64,000 nucleotides of DNA from Nymphaea colorata (Eukaryota > Streptophyta > Magnoliopsida > Nymphaeales > Nymphaeaceae), in NCBI RefSeq assembly GCF_008831285.2, contig NC_045146.1:10490972-10554971 (forward strand), given 5' to 3'. The notes beneath the pieces were generated by a model. It saw nothing but the letters and a program-made list of their open reading frames with translations. It ran no database searches and had not been told where the DNA came from. Below, piece after piece: positions 25,131 to 37,411 of this stretch (positions are counted from its first letter, which is position 1; the number at the start of each line of letters is the position of its first letter). The position numbers and the translations under genes were made by a program.

Positions 25131-27903
25131 ACTGAAGTCCAAATGCATCATTTTTAAAATAATGCACATTTAACGATGCATGATATAGCTAATCAACCAG
25201 ACATATTTTAAAATCCTTGAATAATGATTCACATGATTAATTGTATTGATTTGGGGTTTTTCTTCGAAGAAAGATAGAAATAATTGATTGAAAATCAAAA
25301 ACTCAGATAAAAAATCTCCAACTAGGTAGAAAACAAAAAATTAGCTAAGTCCTAGAAAACTGCAACATAGGCTAATGATCTTCAAACTTCACAAAATTTT
25401 AGAAGACAAATTTCCACATATTAAAAAATCAGTTCCAAGTGATGAATCCATAGAATCCTTTTTTTTATAAAAGATGTTGTGCAATAAAACAGGTGAAAAA
25501 ATAAATTTTCTACAGAAAACAATTTTATTGTTATGAATTTGCACAACTTATGACATATCAAAATAACTTGGATCAATAGAAAAATTTTCTTGTAGATTCT
25601 CTATATAATGGAGAATTAGCAAACTTTACATATTTGAAAACAAACAAGAAAGAAAAAGTTATCTATCTACAAAGTTGCTACAGAAATGACAATTTCTCAT
25701 AGATTTTAAAATTTGAGCAAGTACTAGAAAACAATAAAATAACCTCACAACTCATGTTGCACGACTGTGAAGTTAACGTCATGATATTCAATGACCATGA
25801 AACTTGTTATACTCACTCTTTGTATATCAAGATTTCAATCCTAATTGAAATTTTTTAAAAAGCTCTTATAGACATAAAGATATAAACTTTAAAACCAAGG
25901 TTGTTCAACAAATTGATTAGAAGAACAGAAAAGCACAAAGCAGTTTAAATCATGGACTTTACCAATATGAGAGACGTAGCAAATCTGCATGGATTAAGGT
26001 AAAATTTGATTTATAGAGTCTACTTATCAGGAATCTACATAAGCTTAATGTATAAGAAAAGGCCCTTAAATAAGAGAGCTATGCATCAAATAAGTTGGTG
26101 CAGTGACCTGAAAAACAAGAATTCTATAGAAATGACCAAGTCATTGCGACAGTTTCTATATTAATTTCAAATAGATTGAAAGTGAGGTTAGAAAGCATAA
26201 CTCAACCTGAAATTTGGTTTGTAGGTTCTCTACATATTAGGAAATGAAAGAATCCAAGGTGACTAATGAAGAAAATATTACACAATCTAAGGTAGTTCTA
26301 GTATATGGACAGATGAATGGAGGAATAACCCCTAGGAATAGGAGACATAGGGCTGAAGAGAGAGCCAAAAAAGGATCTTTCAATCATATCATCCTTTTGT
26401 CCAAGCACTTGCTTCATAGCTGCCCTACTAATGGTGGCCTCATAGGAAGCCTTTGCTTGTTAGTGGGCTTTGCTTCTATGTATCATTAATGTTTACAAGA
26501 TCAATGCACAACTTTTTCTTGACTCAACAAAAAAACACTTTAAAGGGATACACTTGTAATGGTGAAATAAAGAGGCTATTCACCCATTAAGACAGTACAT
26601 GGGTGGAGTTCAGAACATCGTGGAATTGCCACATATGAAATTATCATCAGATTTGATCATGCCGCTAGGCATTTGATTAGGACATTGCACAATGATCCAA
26701 ACATTTTTGTTGCATCTCTTCAATGCAAATACAGTAACAATCATAGGAATAATAGTTATAAAGTAAATTGCCCAATGTTTTCAAACTAAAACCACATATT
26801 GGAATACTCCAGTGTCGCACGAAGCCACTGACCTGATTTGATCTTATTTCAATGTTATTTATCGGGGTCTACAAAAACTTACATATTTAGAAAAGAACTT
26901 CAGACATTAAAATGAGAAAGCAGCAAAGTTGCTACAAATCTGTTTTTTGCGGTGAACTATGCAAACATCTGACTTTGTGATCCTATTTGAAGGGTAGAAA
27001 ACTCATTTTTGGATGAAATTTGGGGATAGAGTCACGACATGAAGACAAACTATAGAATTTGAAAGCATTCAAAATGTGCTACTACAAACAAAATAATGCA
27101 TATCAAAGTCAAGAAAAAAATTTGTTTTTTGCATAGTTCTACAAAAAGCTGTAGAAAGTTATATACAACAGATCCAAAAAAAATTATTAAATTGTAGGGG
27201 GAAATCAATATGGAATTAAATGAAATTTTAAGTGAAAAAATTAGACACCTATAGAAAACTTTTGGCTTTTACAGAACTCGATTTGGACCTCTGAATCGAG
27301 AGAACCAAATTCAGTAATATAAGAAAAGTTTAGGACTTTGTTCTGTCGAAAATCTGAGACAGAAAAACCAGTTTTGAAAATTGACACAACAGAGGGGCCA
27401 AATCATAACAAAAATAGTTGAAAACTGGTAAGTACACAAAACAAGGTTTTTTTTATTGATTGTGAAAACGATTTCTGGTTTGAGAGATACAATCATTGAA
27501 ATTAGGTGAAAGTCAATTTCGCGACAGTAAGTCGAACTTTCTCCTAACTTAAAATATAATATCTCTTAAACTAGATTTGAATAAAAACCCTTAAATGTGA
27601 TGAAATTAATCACATGAATGAATCAAATAATCATATTCAAATTTAAAATGAAGCATATGAACAACAAAATAACAACTAAATACACTAATCAAAGGAAGCA
27701 AAACAACCAAATCAAACATATATGCATGAAGACAATGAACTATGTGCATGTGTATCTGTATTTCAATCTATGTAAAAGAATAAAGTAATGAAGTAAGAAG
27801 GGGCGGCAATGAGAAAAAGAGTGCCTACATGAAGTCCGTGGAGAGAGAGAGAGAGAGAGAGAGAAGGAAACACTGCCTTTTTGTCTTCTTGTTCTCTTCT
27901 TAT

Positions 27904-27934
<31 letters not shown>

Positions 27935-28000
27935 AGTTCTTCTTTCTGTTTTCCTGGTCCTTGTCCAAACCCCTTGAGAAACCTCACAAGAACCTTAGAA
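25131..28000. other. Non-coding DNA with (GA)n and (CTT)n tracts
   Basis: No gene could be recognised. (GA)n lies at 27840-27864 and a (CTT)n tract at 27900-27930. These generate the Arg-rich and Ser/Leu-rich minus-strand ORF at 27763-27987. An 81-aa + ORF at 26244-26489 has no family I know. Confidence 0.4.
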
Positions 28001-30225
28001 AATCATGCCAAATAGAGAGGATTAGAGGGCTGGAAGCCCCTCCCCTCTATTCATAATGTTCGTGGCTAAATCCTAGACAACTTTAGACAATTAGATATTT
28101 TAGAAAATAAAAGCATGGATTGCTGAGGTGTCAACAGATCTAGGGTGGTGATTTGTCAAAAAAAATGATCAAGGGCTAGCACCGTTCTAATGATGTGGTA
28201 ATTAAATTTTGATTTTTAAGATATTAGAGTGTTTCAAATGTGGGGGGCGGCATTCTAGAGAATTTCTTTTTGAAAAATATGGAAAAACCTAGCCAGCCAT
28301 GAAATGGATGGCCAGGATTGATCTAGTTCAAGATGGATCAGATAAGGACTTTTGATTGAAGATTTGATGCTTGATTTGGATTCTAATATGAATTTGAGTA
28401 TGGGTTTGGATTTTTTATTTAGATAAGAGGTTTAGACCATCATTTGGATTGAGAAAAGTGATTTTGAATACCAGACATGAGATCCAGATCTGAGACAATG
28501 TAGGTTACAAATCCAAATTATAGATTTGGAATTTAAAATCAGGATTTGAGATCCAAGCATATGACTTGGCTCAGCTTGGGTTCAGTGAGCTCAAGCTCAA
28601 TGCTAGACGGTTGACCTGGGCTTGCACTGAATCTGAGCTAGGTAGGACACAATTCCAGATTAGGCTCAAGGTCAACTAGGTTTAATTTTAGGTCAAACAA
28701 AATAGATTGATTTGATCCTAGGTTCAAGGTGGGTTCAAACCTGCATGTGCCATACTGGGTTCAGGTTATGAAACAATTACTTAGGTTTAAGTGGTTCCGA
28801 ACTTAGGAAAATATGAAAATGATACATTTTTCCAAAAGATGGTTTTAACCCTGTAGACCATGTTCTATGAGTCATGATGGACATCAAACTTTTTAGAATC
28901 ATAGACAATGAAAAATATGTGCTCATGTGAAGTTTCATGAAAAAATGATTTGATTTGCCCTTGGAAAATCAAAATTTTCAAAATTGATGAAGCTGTAAAA
29001 CGAAAATGTTGAGAGTAAAATGGAAAAGAGTGATTTTAGCCATGTTCATGAGAAATAAACATATTGATATTCTCCTTGAATGATGCTGAATCCATTAGTG
29101 TGCTCAAATTTGAAATCAAAATCCCCGGTTGGTCAGAATTTAGCTTTGAAGCAAAAAGTGTTAGTGTCTGGATTTAGATAAGGTTGAGCAGCTTAGTATG
29201 GTGATGGATTGTATGATTGGGAATGGATCTCTCCGAACTGAAGGTGATAATACTATGTCGAAGCATGTCTGATCATGCTAATGTGAAGAAATATCCAATT
29301 GGACTCTTGGACTATAAGGATTTTAGCTTAGAAGTTTGAGTTGTCACTAAGAGCTCTAGACATGTGAGAGAAATGAGTGGAAATTGAGAATGAGCAAGAT
29401 TAATGATCAATTAATCTGAATTGAGCTAAAGATAGTCAGTTTTGGCACTGAAGAACATGTTGCTAGCCCAGCACAAGATGACTAGCTAGGGATGAGGAGA
29501 ATTTCTGCTAAGACACTCAAAAGTCGTTAGGACAACTCTCTAGAACTCAAAATTAGGATTACTGAGTAAAAATATTTTTAAAAATACTCTAACTTTAATG
29601 TGAGTTTAGTGGTGATTGACAAAGTGCCAATGCTGAGATTATGCAAATCATTGAGCCAGTTAGCTCATTTCAGCTGAAATGGAGGGAAAAGTAAGGTTTA
29701 TGATTGGAATTTGACTTTGGTAAGTGACAGTTCACTGAAAATAGTCTGATGCTACTGAAAAAGATTTGAAAATGAAGTTAATGTGAAGAATTGCTCAAAA
29801 ACAGTAGAAATGGGCCATTTTGAGCTAAATTCGACAAATATGAGCTAAATGGGTTGTGGAAGTTCCTTGTCATTCGTGAATATGAGAATTTTCATAATTT
29901 AAATGGTAAAACATAATTACCAAGAGTTCTAGAGCTATTTCATGAAAATTGGACAAAATTTGGGCAAAATGAAATTGGATCAAGGGCAAAATGGTTATTT
30001 TTCTAACTGGTAGTAAGTTGGGTAATCTAGGCCCAACTGCCTAACATTTGGGTTATGAAATCCTATGTCCATGTGATCTTTGGCCTTTGTTTAAAAGATG
30101 TTTGAAAAAATTGGCACAAAAATCTCCATTAAGAGGGGGAAAATGGTAATTCTCGCAATAAAATTTTTTTGGTTTCCTAGAAGGTGTTAAACCATCTACA
30201 TTTTTTTATGCACTTCCTCGCAAAA
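28001..30225. other. Non-coding, LTR-like repeat-derived DNA
   Basis: The phrase style (GGATTTGAGATCCAAG; GGTTCAAGGTGGGTTCAAACC; 'gggcaaaatggttatt') is that of the other long repeats, in part as their reverse complement. I could not align it firmly. No ORF of note. Confidence 0.35.
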
Positions 30226-30227
30226 GT

Positions 30228-30420
30228 GATTTGGCTCAACATGTAATACTAAATCAATCGATAGATGGGTTGACTTGAAGGTGCTCAAGCCGACAAGATA
30301 TGCCAATTGAAGCAACGGATGGAGATGCAAGACACTCAAGCTAATAAGATACGTGAATTAGAAGGCCAAGCAAAGATGTTGATGGCAGTTCTTGAAAAAA
30401 GTCAAACATCTTTAAACTAA
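30228..30420 (+). pseudogene. Coiled-coil-like ORF remnant
   Basis: One frame reads a charged, heptad-like segment twice (ADKIRQLE-type then ANKIRELEGQ), ending ...VLEKSQTSLN then a stop at about 30418. Short Glu/Lys/Gln-rich coiled coils of this sort occur at the ends of plant transposase-like proteins (En/Spm-related families), but no conserved domain precedes it here. Function unknown; it may be a fragment of a DNA transposon gene or a chance reading. Confidence 0.2.
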
Positions 30421-31205
30421 TTGGTAAACATTAATTACAGTATATGCATTTTCAAGTATGTGATTGTTTGAAAACTATATGCTTTGCTAATACTAATGTA
30501 ACTTTTTTCTTCTTGTAGGTTTTACAAGCTCAAAGAGACTTTGTAAATGTCACTATACATCTGGTATGTTGATTTTGATTGTTTGAAAATTTTATAGTTA
30601 TTTTGTTGGAATCTTGGAATTATAATTGTAAATGCTTTTGTTGTTTTAGCCACCAAGGTATGATTTAAAAAAATGTATGTAACATTTATAGTTCCTTTGT
30701 TGGAAACTTGAAAAATATATTTGTAAATATTTTTGTAATTACTTGCAAATATTGCATCAACATGTTATGATTCAACAAAATATACATGTATACTTGTTGG
30801 AGCATTTGGTTGTCCATATTAATCAATTCATATACTCCAAAAAAGCAACATGTCTTCGAGTATGTGAAACTTTGTCTTGACTTGATATCTTCAGAATTTT
30901 TTTCACATCCATTAAAGTGTGTTTCTATACCACATAAGTACCTTGAGAAAAAAGTCAAACTTTCATCAGCCAAGTACCCTTTAGCGATGGACCCTTCTAG
31001 TTGAATTTTATTATGCACGTATGATTTGAATTTAAGTAAGTACCTTAAAAAAAATTGTAAAGATTAGTATTTACAGGTTAAGAAAATCATAAATTGAAAT
31101 AATATAAAATATTATTTACACTTACTTTTCAATCAGATACATCCAACACATGTCTCTCCCAATAAAACTTCATAGACTAGATAACAGGTAGATGAATCAT
31201 GATGT
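30421..31205. other. Non-coding AT-rich DNA
   Basis: No feature supported. ORFs on both strands between 30686 and 31018 overlap and have no known domain. Confidence 0.4.
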
Positions 31206-31209
31206 CGAA

Positions 31210-31625
31210 AAATGTCAGCAGAGTTATTTTTTTCCTTTCTCCAGATCCCGCTACTAAGAAAGAGGTTCACTTCTTAAAATATCCTATATATGTAGGTGGG
31301 AACAGGGGAAGGGGTCAGATTTATCCTGATGGGAGCAAGAGTAACAATACAGTCTATAATACTTTAGCAGCAGGGATAGTAAGTAAAATAGTACATAAAG
31401 AAAAGAAAGGTGGATATGAAATAACCATATCTGATGCATCGAATGGACACGAAACTGTTGATATTATACCTCAAGGACCAGAACTTCTTGTTTCTAAAGG
31501 TGAATACATCAAGCTTGATGAGCAACATGATGTCAATATATTTTTTTCTTGCAAATGCTTCAATTCATCTTCTTTATCGACATTGGTATATAGTTCTTAA
31601 AGAAACTATACGGCTCGATCAATGA
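31210..31625 (+). pseudogene. petA: Plastid petA (cytochrome f) fragment, nuclear plastid DNA
   Basis: The frame opening at 31199 reads [20 protein letters not shown], then a [18 protein letters not shown] stretch, then [11 protein letters not shown] and [20 protein letters not shown]. This is the small-domain part of chloroplast cytochrome f, the c-type haem protein of the b6f complex. The haem-binding N-terminus is absent. After the IKLDEQ segment about 35 codons of the normal protein are missing. In another frame (to 31625) a FFLA...VLK...LDQ pattern fits the C-terminal membrane anchor. Reading frame, truncation and divergence show a decayed plastid-to-nucleus transfer, not a working gene. 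Both flanks look like nuclear repeat DNA. Confidence 0.85.
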
Positions 31626-31741
31626 TGTGCTTACTCTTTTTGGTAAATATCTTTAGAAAGGATAATGGAAGAAACTAATGAATTATTATATAAGAAACAT
31701 GACTCTTTAACCCTAAGATCTTACAACAATTTGAGTGCACA

Positions 31742-32800
31742 TTGTAGACACTGAAAAACTTCTGTAGATCAAAGTGACTATTTTACCCTCATAAATGGTA
31801 TGTTGAACTAGTTTTTCTAAAACATTTCAAATGTAGGGGGCATGAATTATAGTAGAGCAAATGTATTCCAAGGTATCTAACACCAGGACCTAGATCACTC
31901 AAGTTGTTTCCATTTAGAAAATGACCATTTGAGCTTGATCATCCTCAATTTGGTCAATTTTTCCTTATTTTTGCATCTTGAAAATCCTGGGAATTGCTTT
32001 ACCCAAGATCAACTAAATTATTTCCATCTCTACAAGTCACTAGGATCTTCCAAAACAAGTTTACTAACTTATATTTGATAAAAAATAGCTTAGAAATGAA
32101 CACATGCAAATCTTGATTCATCATTTCATATCTCATATCTTAATCTCAGATAATGATTGAAATAATTCTATCATATCCATATCTGAATTCTAGAACTTTT
32201 AGATTTCGATCCTGATCAAGATCCTATTATCAAATCTAGATCCATGATGCACATGTGGGCACTTATATGCATTATGTTAATTTAATGTACCTTCAATTTC
32301 TCATTCTATCTTAGACTTCAATCTTTGTAGAATGACAAGAACTGTGTAGAATTCAAAGCTTAGCAATCTGGTGCAGACAATAACTGAATCAGTGTTTATA
32401 TGGAGCCAAAACAAACATTTTCCATTGAATAGCAATTATAATACATGGTTTGAGGTGTGTTTTCTCCACTTCATGTTTGTGAATTGTTCATTTTTGAGGG
32501 TTCATATCAACCAAAACCATCTTTCATGAATCGATCAACACTTCTTTGAGATTGTATTGTCTTTCATATATCTCTGAATTCTCTTTCGCATTGAAAAGAT
32601 AAAAACAAATCTATCTCCAAATTTCTATTTTGACATAAAGTTTTGTGTTTTATGACCTAACATGTCATCAATCCATGTTTTCTGAACTCCAAAGTTAGGA
32701 TTTTGACATGAGACTCCAGCTCATTTGGGAGCCTCTAACTCCCTATAAATTGAGAAACCTTGGGGGTGGGGTGGGGGGGGGGTGTGGACATCCCATATGA
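31742..32800 (+). repeat. Long LTR-like repeat, fourth copy, internally deleted
   Basis: 31760-32095 matches the start block of the family (ATGTAGGGGGCATGAA; GGGAATTGCTTTACCCAAGA; AAAACAAGTTTACTAAC). It jumps directly to the 16540-17180-like end block (32110-32750), ending CTAACTCCCTATAAAT. The middle blocks present in the 22.5-kb copy are missing. A G-run tract follows the TATA box. Confidence 0.65.
32744..32782 (+). promoter_or_regulatory. TATA box followed by G-rich tract
   Basis: TATAAAT at 32744-32750, then G runs at 32762-32782 (GGGGGTGGGGTGGGGGGGGGG). The sister copy at 17171 lacks this G tract. Confidence 0.45.
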
Positions 32801-33470
32801 ACTCTCTCAAGCTCAAGCTCCTAGGTCACATATATGTTCCCTCTCTCTTTGTTTTCTATTCTATTTTGATTATTATTTTAGGTTTAAACATGTTTAAATT
32901 AATGGTTGCAAGCTTTTAAATTGTTTCATTTGGCTTGATCATGTGTTTTAGAGATATAGCTTTTGAGTTTATGCAAAATCTGAAATTGCATAAACTTTGG
33001 AATTTAAGTGAACTTTAGAAAGATATATCTCTCTAACTAGAAATAACATTGATGATCCATAAAAACCATGTTTTTATCCTACATGTCTAGTTTGTGTTTT
33101 CCAAATTTCATCAGATTATAAACCATTTGGTCCTACGCATATATCTTATAGATGCTATGTAAAATTGGATGACAACAGTTTCATGCAATGGTCTAAAGCT
33201 TCTTTGAGGTCGAACTCAAGGCATCATCATAAACATATCCTACTTCAAAAAAATTAGCGGAGAAAAATAAATATGTGATATGGACTAAGAATAGTGATAT
33301 TGTAACAATCTAGATCATGAAGGGCATCTAGCTACATAAATTAGTTAATCTATTATACAACTACCAAAGACATAGGATATCTTATGTGATGCATATTCAC
33401 AGGACAGGAATGGTAGTCGAGCTGTAGGTTGAACAAGAAACTTTTCAGTTTCACCAAAATTATTAAAATG
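32801..33470. other. Non-coding DNA
   Basis: Probably the remainder of the LTR-like repeat (compare 17.2-17.6 kb, 'acatgt.tgagttaatg.ttgcaagcttt'), then unique DNA up to copia element A. Confidence 0.4.
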
Positions 33471-35583
33471 TAGTTCAATATTATGCATCTGTCTGATCAG
33501 CCTATGAAAGAATTAAATCCTTGTGTCTACCATGCCATAACAAAAATAAGTCACACCAAGAGCCAACAAAGGTTGCATGATTTCTCTCAGGGCTGTTACC
33601 AGATTATTCAGTTACCAAGGTGCAAATGCATACTGACAATGACACTCCAACTCGTGGGAATGCATGTAATCGATTTAATTACCTTGGAAGTGCTCTTCCT
33701 TAGTGATAGGGTGACGCTCCATCTTCTATTGTTGCTGTTACTGGTGGACAAGGACGTGGATGTGGATCAGCTTGTTTTACTCGTGGGAGAGTTATGGGTT
33801 GTAGTGGTGGAAGTTGTGGACTACTGTGGCAAATAAAGATGGCTTGAAGATCGTTGTTAAAACCAACATGGTCATCCCTCTACTATGTCATGGTATTCCA
33901 CTAAGACAAGTGCATAGACTAAAGAATCATGCTGCTGAACCTGCTATGACATCCCCAAAGCTCTTGCTACTATGGTACTTGATCGAACTTTGAACTCTTC
34001 ATGGATTCTAGATACAGCCATACAGGGTTTATCCATCATGTCACATCTGAGGCTGGAAATCTTTCAATATGCAAAAACAAGATGAGATTGATGGTCTTGT
34101 TGTGGGAAATGGTGACTAGATGACTATTACTAATACTGGTAAGACTCCTGTTCGCGATTCATCTAGATTTTAGTTGTATGATGTTTTGCATGCCCCTTCA
34201 TTGGCCCAAAATTTGATTTCAATTGCTTGTTTTGATAAAGATAATAAGTGCTTGTTTATGTTTGATGACAATGGATTTGTGTTAAGGATCATGCGACAAG
34301 GAATATGCTGATTGAAGGGCCTCTCAAGGGATGACTTTATTGATGTTGTCTACTGCTTTGGTGTCTCAGAAAGGAAATAAGCATTTCTTATTATGGCATT
34401 GTCATTTATGACGTACCCATTCTAAGATCATAGAGTTGCTTGAGAGACATAGGCAGATTTTTGTTTAAGGAGCCTCATTTCCCAATTACGTATATGGACT
34501 ATGATGTGCAAATTTCATAACTTCTGTTTAACAAATTTGACTTTGTTGCTAAGGCTACTCCTAACTTATTCATGTGGAGGTTTGGGAGCAGTCGGCTGTA
34601 CTATCTGGAGAGGGATTCATACTTTATTTGTTAATTGTGGATGAATTTTCAAAATTCTCTTAGCTGTTCATGCTTAAGAATAAATCGGATGCCTTCACTT
34701 GCTTTGCTGATTTCTGATTGGTGATTGAATACTGGCTAGACTCAAAGATTAAAATTTTTCATAGTGACAATCAGAGAGAGTTTATAGGAGAAAATTTTTG
34801 TAGTTTTTGTTGACTCATGGTATAAGGCGACGAGTGATGTGTCCTTACACCCGAGCAAAATGGAATAGTTGAAAAAAAACTTTGTGATGTTACATAGATG
34901 ATATACCTTTCTTTACTGGTACATGCCTCCATGCCGTCTAAATTTTGGATTGATTCCTTTTGAATTATTGTCAACTTGATAAACAGGTTTCGAAGTTCAA
35001 ATGCTGAAAACAAGAGTTCATTTGAGATTCTTTTTAACAAGCCCTTGTGATAACCTGAGAGTTTTTGGTTGTACATATTTTTCTCTCTTGACTCCATATT
35101 GCAGGTGCAAACTAAAGCCCATATCACGACCATGCATTTTCACTGGTTATGGTGCTAATCACAAGGTTTGTCTATTATGATTTCAGATCTGTTATATGTT
35201 TTGACTTGTAGAAACTTGGATAAGGTCTCACTTCAAAATAAATTTGGTGCCTGAACCAAGACCTCTTACGTGCTAACAATGTTATCTAACTTGAGCCCCA
35301 TATATGAGAATAGTGATAGATGAGAAGTTCAAGTTGATTTGGGACATATACTGACCTCACTTGAGTGATCATGAAGACTTGGTCCTAGCTCAACCAAGCC
35401 ATTGAGTTCCTCATTACCTCTGAGCTCTCCACTGTTCTTGACCTATCCGATGCACAGCCAAGTGAACCTAGCCAACCAGTCCAGACTCACCATATGATAA
35501 CTAGAAGTATGGATGGGAACCAGCAACCTAAATTGTTCATAAGCTAAACTATTGAATCCAAACCCATAGCACGTGAAGAACCC

Positions 35584-35877
35584 TTGTGTCAACCCAAGTG
35601 CAAACAATCCATGGTTGATGAAATGTCAGATCTTATTAGAAACCTAACTTGGTCCCTTGTCCCACCTAAACATGCATCCAACACCATCGGTTGTAAACGG
35701 CTTTTTAAGTTAAAACGCAATACTAATGGGACCATTGCTAGATATAATGCTTGTTTAGATGCCAATGGATTTAGTGAAAAAAAAAAAAGAATAGATTATG
35801 GTGAAACCATTTTGCTAGTGATTAAACCTACTATTGTGAGAGTAATTCTTGCCTTGGCCAGCGGCTTGGAGTGGTAG
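35584..35877 (+). pseudogene. Copia A reverse transcriptase N-terminal fragment
   Basis: The translated piece shows the copia RT opening: a Glu/Met-rich lead, NLTWSLVPP, IGCKRLFKLKRNTNGTI, RYNACLDANGF, DYGETI and a KPTIVRVILALASG stretch. The YVDD catalytic motif was not found downstream; the next frame (35849-36085) carries only HHFLGMEV and QRKYITNIL. It cannot encode an active enzyme. Confidence 0.85.
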
Positions 35878-36375
35878 GTGCAGCAGCAGGACGTTAATCA
35901 AACATATCAGAATCATACATCACTTCCTAGGAATGGAGGTTTTGCACGTTAAAACTGAAATGGTTCTCACACAAAGGAAATATATAACGAACATCCTCGT
36001 TAGGGCAGGAAATAATGAATCAAAGCTTTGTTTGCCCTATAGTTTGCCCAGTAACTCCAAAATTTGGCAAGAAGAAATTTGTTGACCATCATAGGTATCG
36101 CAGTATAGTAGGGGTGCCACAATCTGCGACCTTTACCAGACCTGACATAGCCTAGACAGTGAATAAGTCATGTCAAGCATGAACCATATATCGAACATTG
36201 GCAATATGTCAATTGTATACTATGATATCCAAAAGGGATGATGAATTTTGGATTTGAAATCGATAAGGAACTCATTGGTACTCAACATGTTCTCAAATGC
36301 CGACTTAGCAGGTTGCCCAGATGACATAAAATCTGTTGTGCATACCTGCCATTTTTAGGTTCAAATCTAATCTCT

Positions 36376-36680
36376 TGGAAGACGAGTAAGTGGCAAACAG
36401 TAGCCAAACCCAGCATAGGGGCTGAATACAAAGCCATTGTAGGGGAAGTGTCAAAAATCTTATGGATGCAACAAATCCTAGATGAACTTGGAGTCAAGGG
36501 AGATGAGAAACTGGTCTTATGGTGTGACAACTTGAGTGCAGCATATCATGCTGCCAACCCAGTCTTCCATGCCAGAATGAAACATATCAAAATAGACTCT
36601 TGTTTCATTAGACAACAAGCTGCAGATGGAAAATGTTAGCCAAGTTTATAGGCACAAATCTTCAAATTGCAGATATTCTC
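36376..36680 (+). pseudogene. Copia A RNase H fragment
   Basis: Reads AKPSIGAEYKAIVGEVSKIL, WMQQILDELGV, LWCDNLSAAYHAANPVFHAR and MKHIKIDSCFIRQQ. This is the C-terminal half of copia RNase H with the WCDN and H(I)xxD patterns. A stop after the GKC sequence truncates it. An ADILTQPF-like continuation occurs in another frame. Confidence 0.85.
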
Positions 36681-37025
36681 ACGCAACCTTTCAGGTCCAA
36701 AATTTAATGAATTTAGACAAGCTAAATCCTTCATGAATCAGCTTAAGGGAAGTATTAAGGAAGGTGGCGATAAAGCTTGGAAGAAAGCTCATGACACCTT
36801 GGCAGAAGATGACAATAAGGAAAGATCATGCAAGGCGGTTGGCAATAAGAATGAAATTCAGGGAAGTTGAGAAAACCGACCTCTAACAAATTAGCTTGAC
36901 CAAGGCTATAAACAAATCGCTATGTACAATATAACAAACTAAGAGATCATGACAAGAATATCACGACTGTCAATGCTGGTTGAAAAAGTGCGTGAGATTA
37001 TCGTGGATGTAGGTGGGGTTTCATT

Positions 37026-37230
37026 GAACCATGTAAAATATTGTGTGTTTTTCTCTTCCTGTTCTCTCTATTATGTTCTTGAGTTGTTTGCGTGCGATGA
37101 CAAACCCAAATTCTAATAGTGCTGGTGGCTTGAACCATGTAAAATATTGGGAGCTTTTCTCCTCATGTTCTCTTTATCTTTTTCTTGAGTTGTTTGTGTG
37201 CGATGACAAACCCAAATTCAGATAGTGCTT
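37026..37230 (+). repeat. 106-bp tandem duplication
   Basis: GAACCATGTAAAATATTG starts at 37026 and again at 37132, followed in both by TTGAGTTGTTTGYGTGCGATG and ACAAACCCAAATTC. Several substitutions separate the copies. It may lie in what was the 3' LTR of copia A. Confidence 0.85.
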
Positions 37231-37387
37231 ATTCAATCAGTGTACGTATTTGTACGATGATTCTATATGCCACACCATATTCGTCTGAAGGTTTGGCATG
37301 CCATGAAATGAATGGGTATCGCTTATACAGTTACTATGTATGCATTTCTGCTAGTCAAACATCTCAAAAGGTAATAAATGTACATGG

Positions 37388-37411
37388 ATATTTGCCTAGC
37401 TAGGCAAATAT
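37388..37411. repeat. Perfect 24-bp palindrome
   Basis: ATATTTGCCTAG followed immediately by CTAGGCAAATAT, with no spacer, next to an (AT)n run. Confidence 0.95.

Larger units (their letters stand above)
33480..36890 (+). mobile_element. Copia element A, heavily decayed
   Basis: A Ty1/copia polyprotein can be traced in order across several frames with many stops. A Gly-rich gag tail lies near 33740-33830, and protease-like WILDTA at about 34010. A gag-pre-integrase WHC/H pattern is near 34395 and integrase core remnants run 34560-35140. RT follows at 35584-36060 and RNase H at 36290-36680. The last part, 36667-36870, continues open past the normal end with LKGSIKEGGDKAWKK. A purine tract (AGCTTAAGGGAAGTATTAAGG, about 36745) may mark the polypurine tract. 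No recognisable LTR pair or target duplication was found. This is the oldest-looking copia copy in the window. Confidence 0.85.

Noticed and set aside
27763-27987. Arg-rich 74-aa ORF (-)
   Set aside because: It is produced by (CTT)n and (GA)n tracts read on the minus strand.
31199-31600. A functional nuclear-encoded cytochrome f
   Set aside because: The haem-binding half is absent, there is no transit peptide and the C-terminal part is out of frame with an internal loss. It is a pseudogene fragment.
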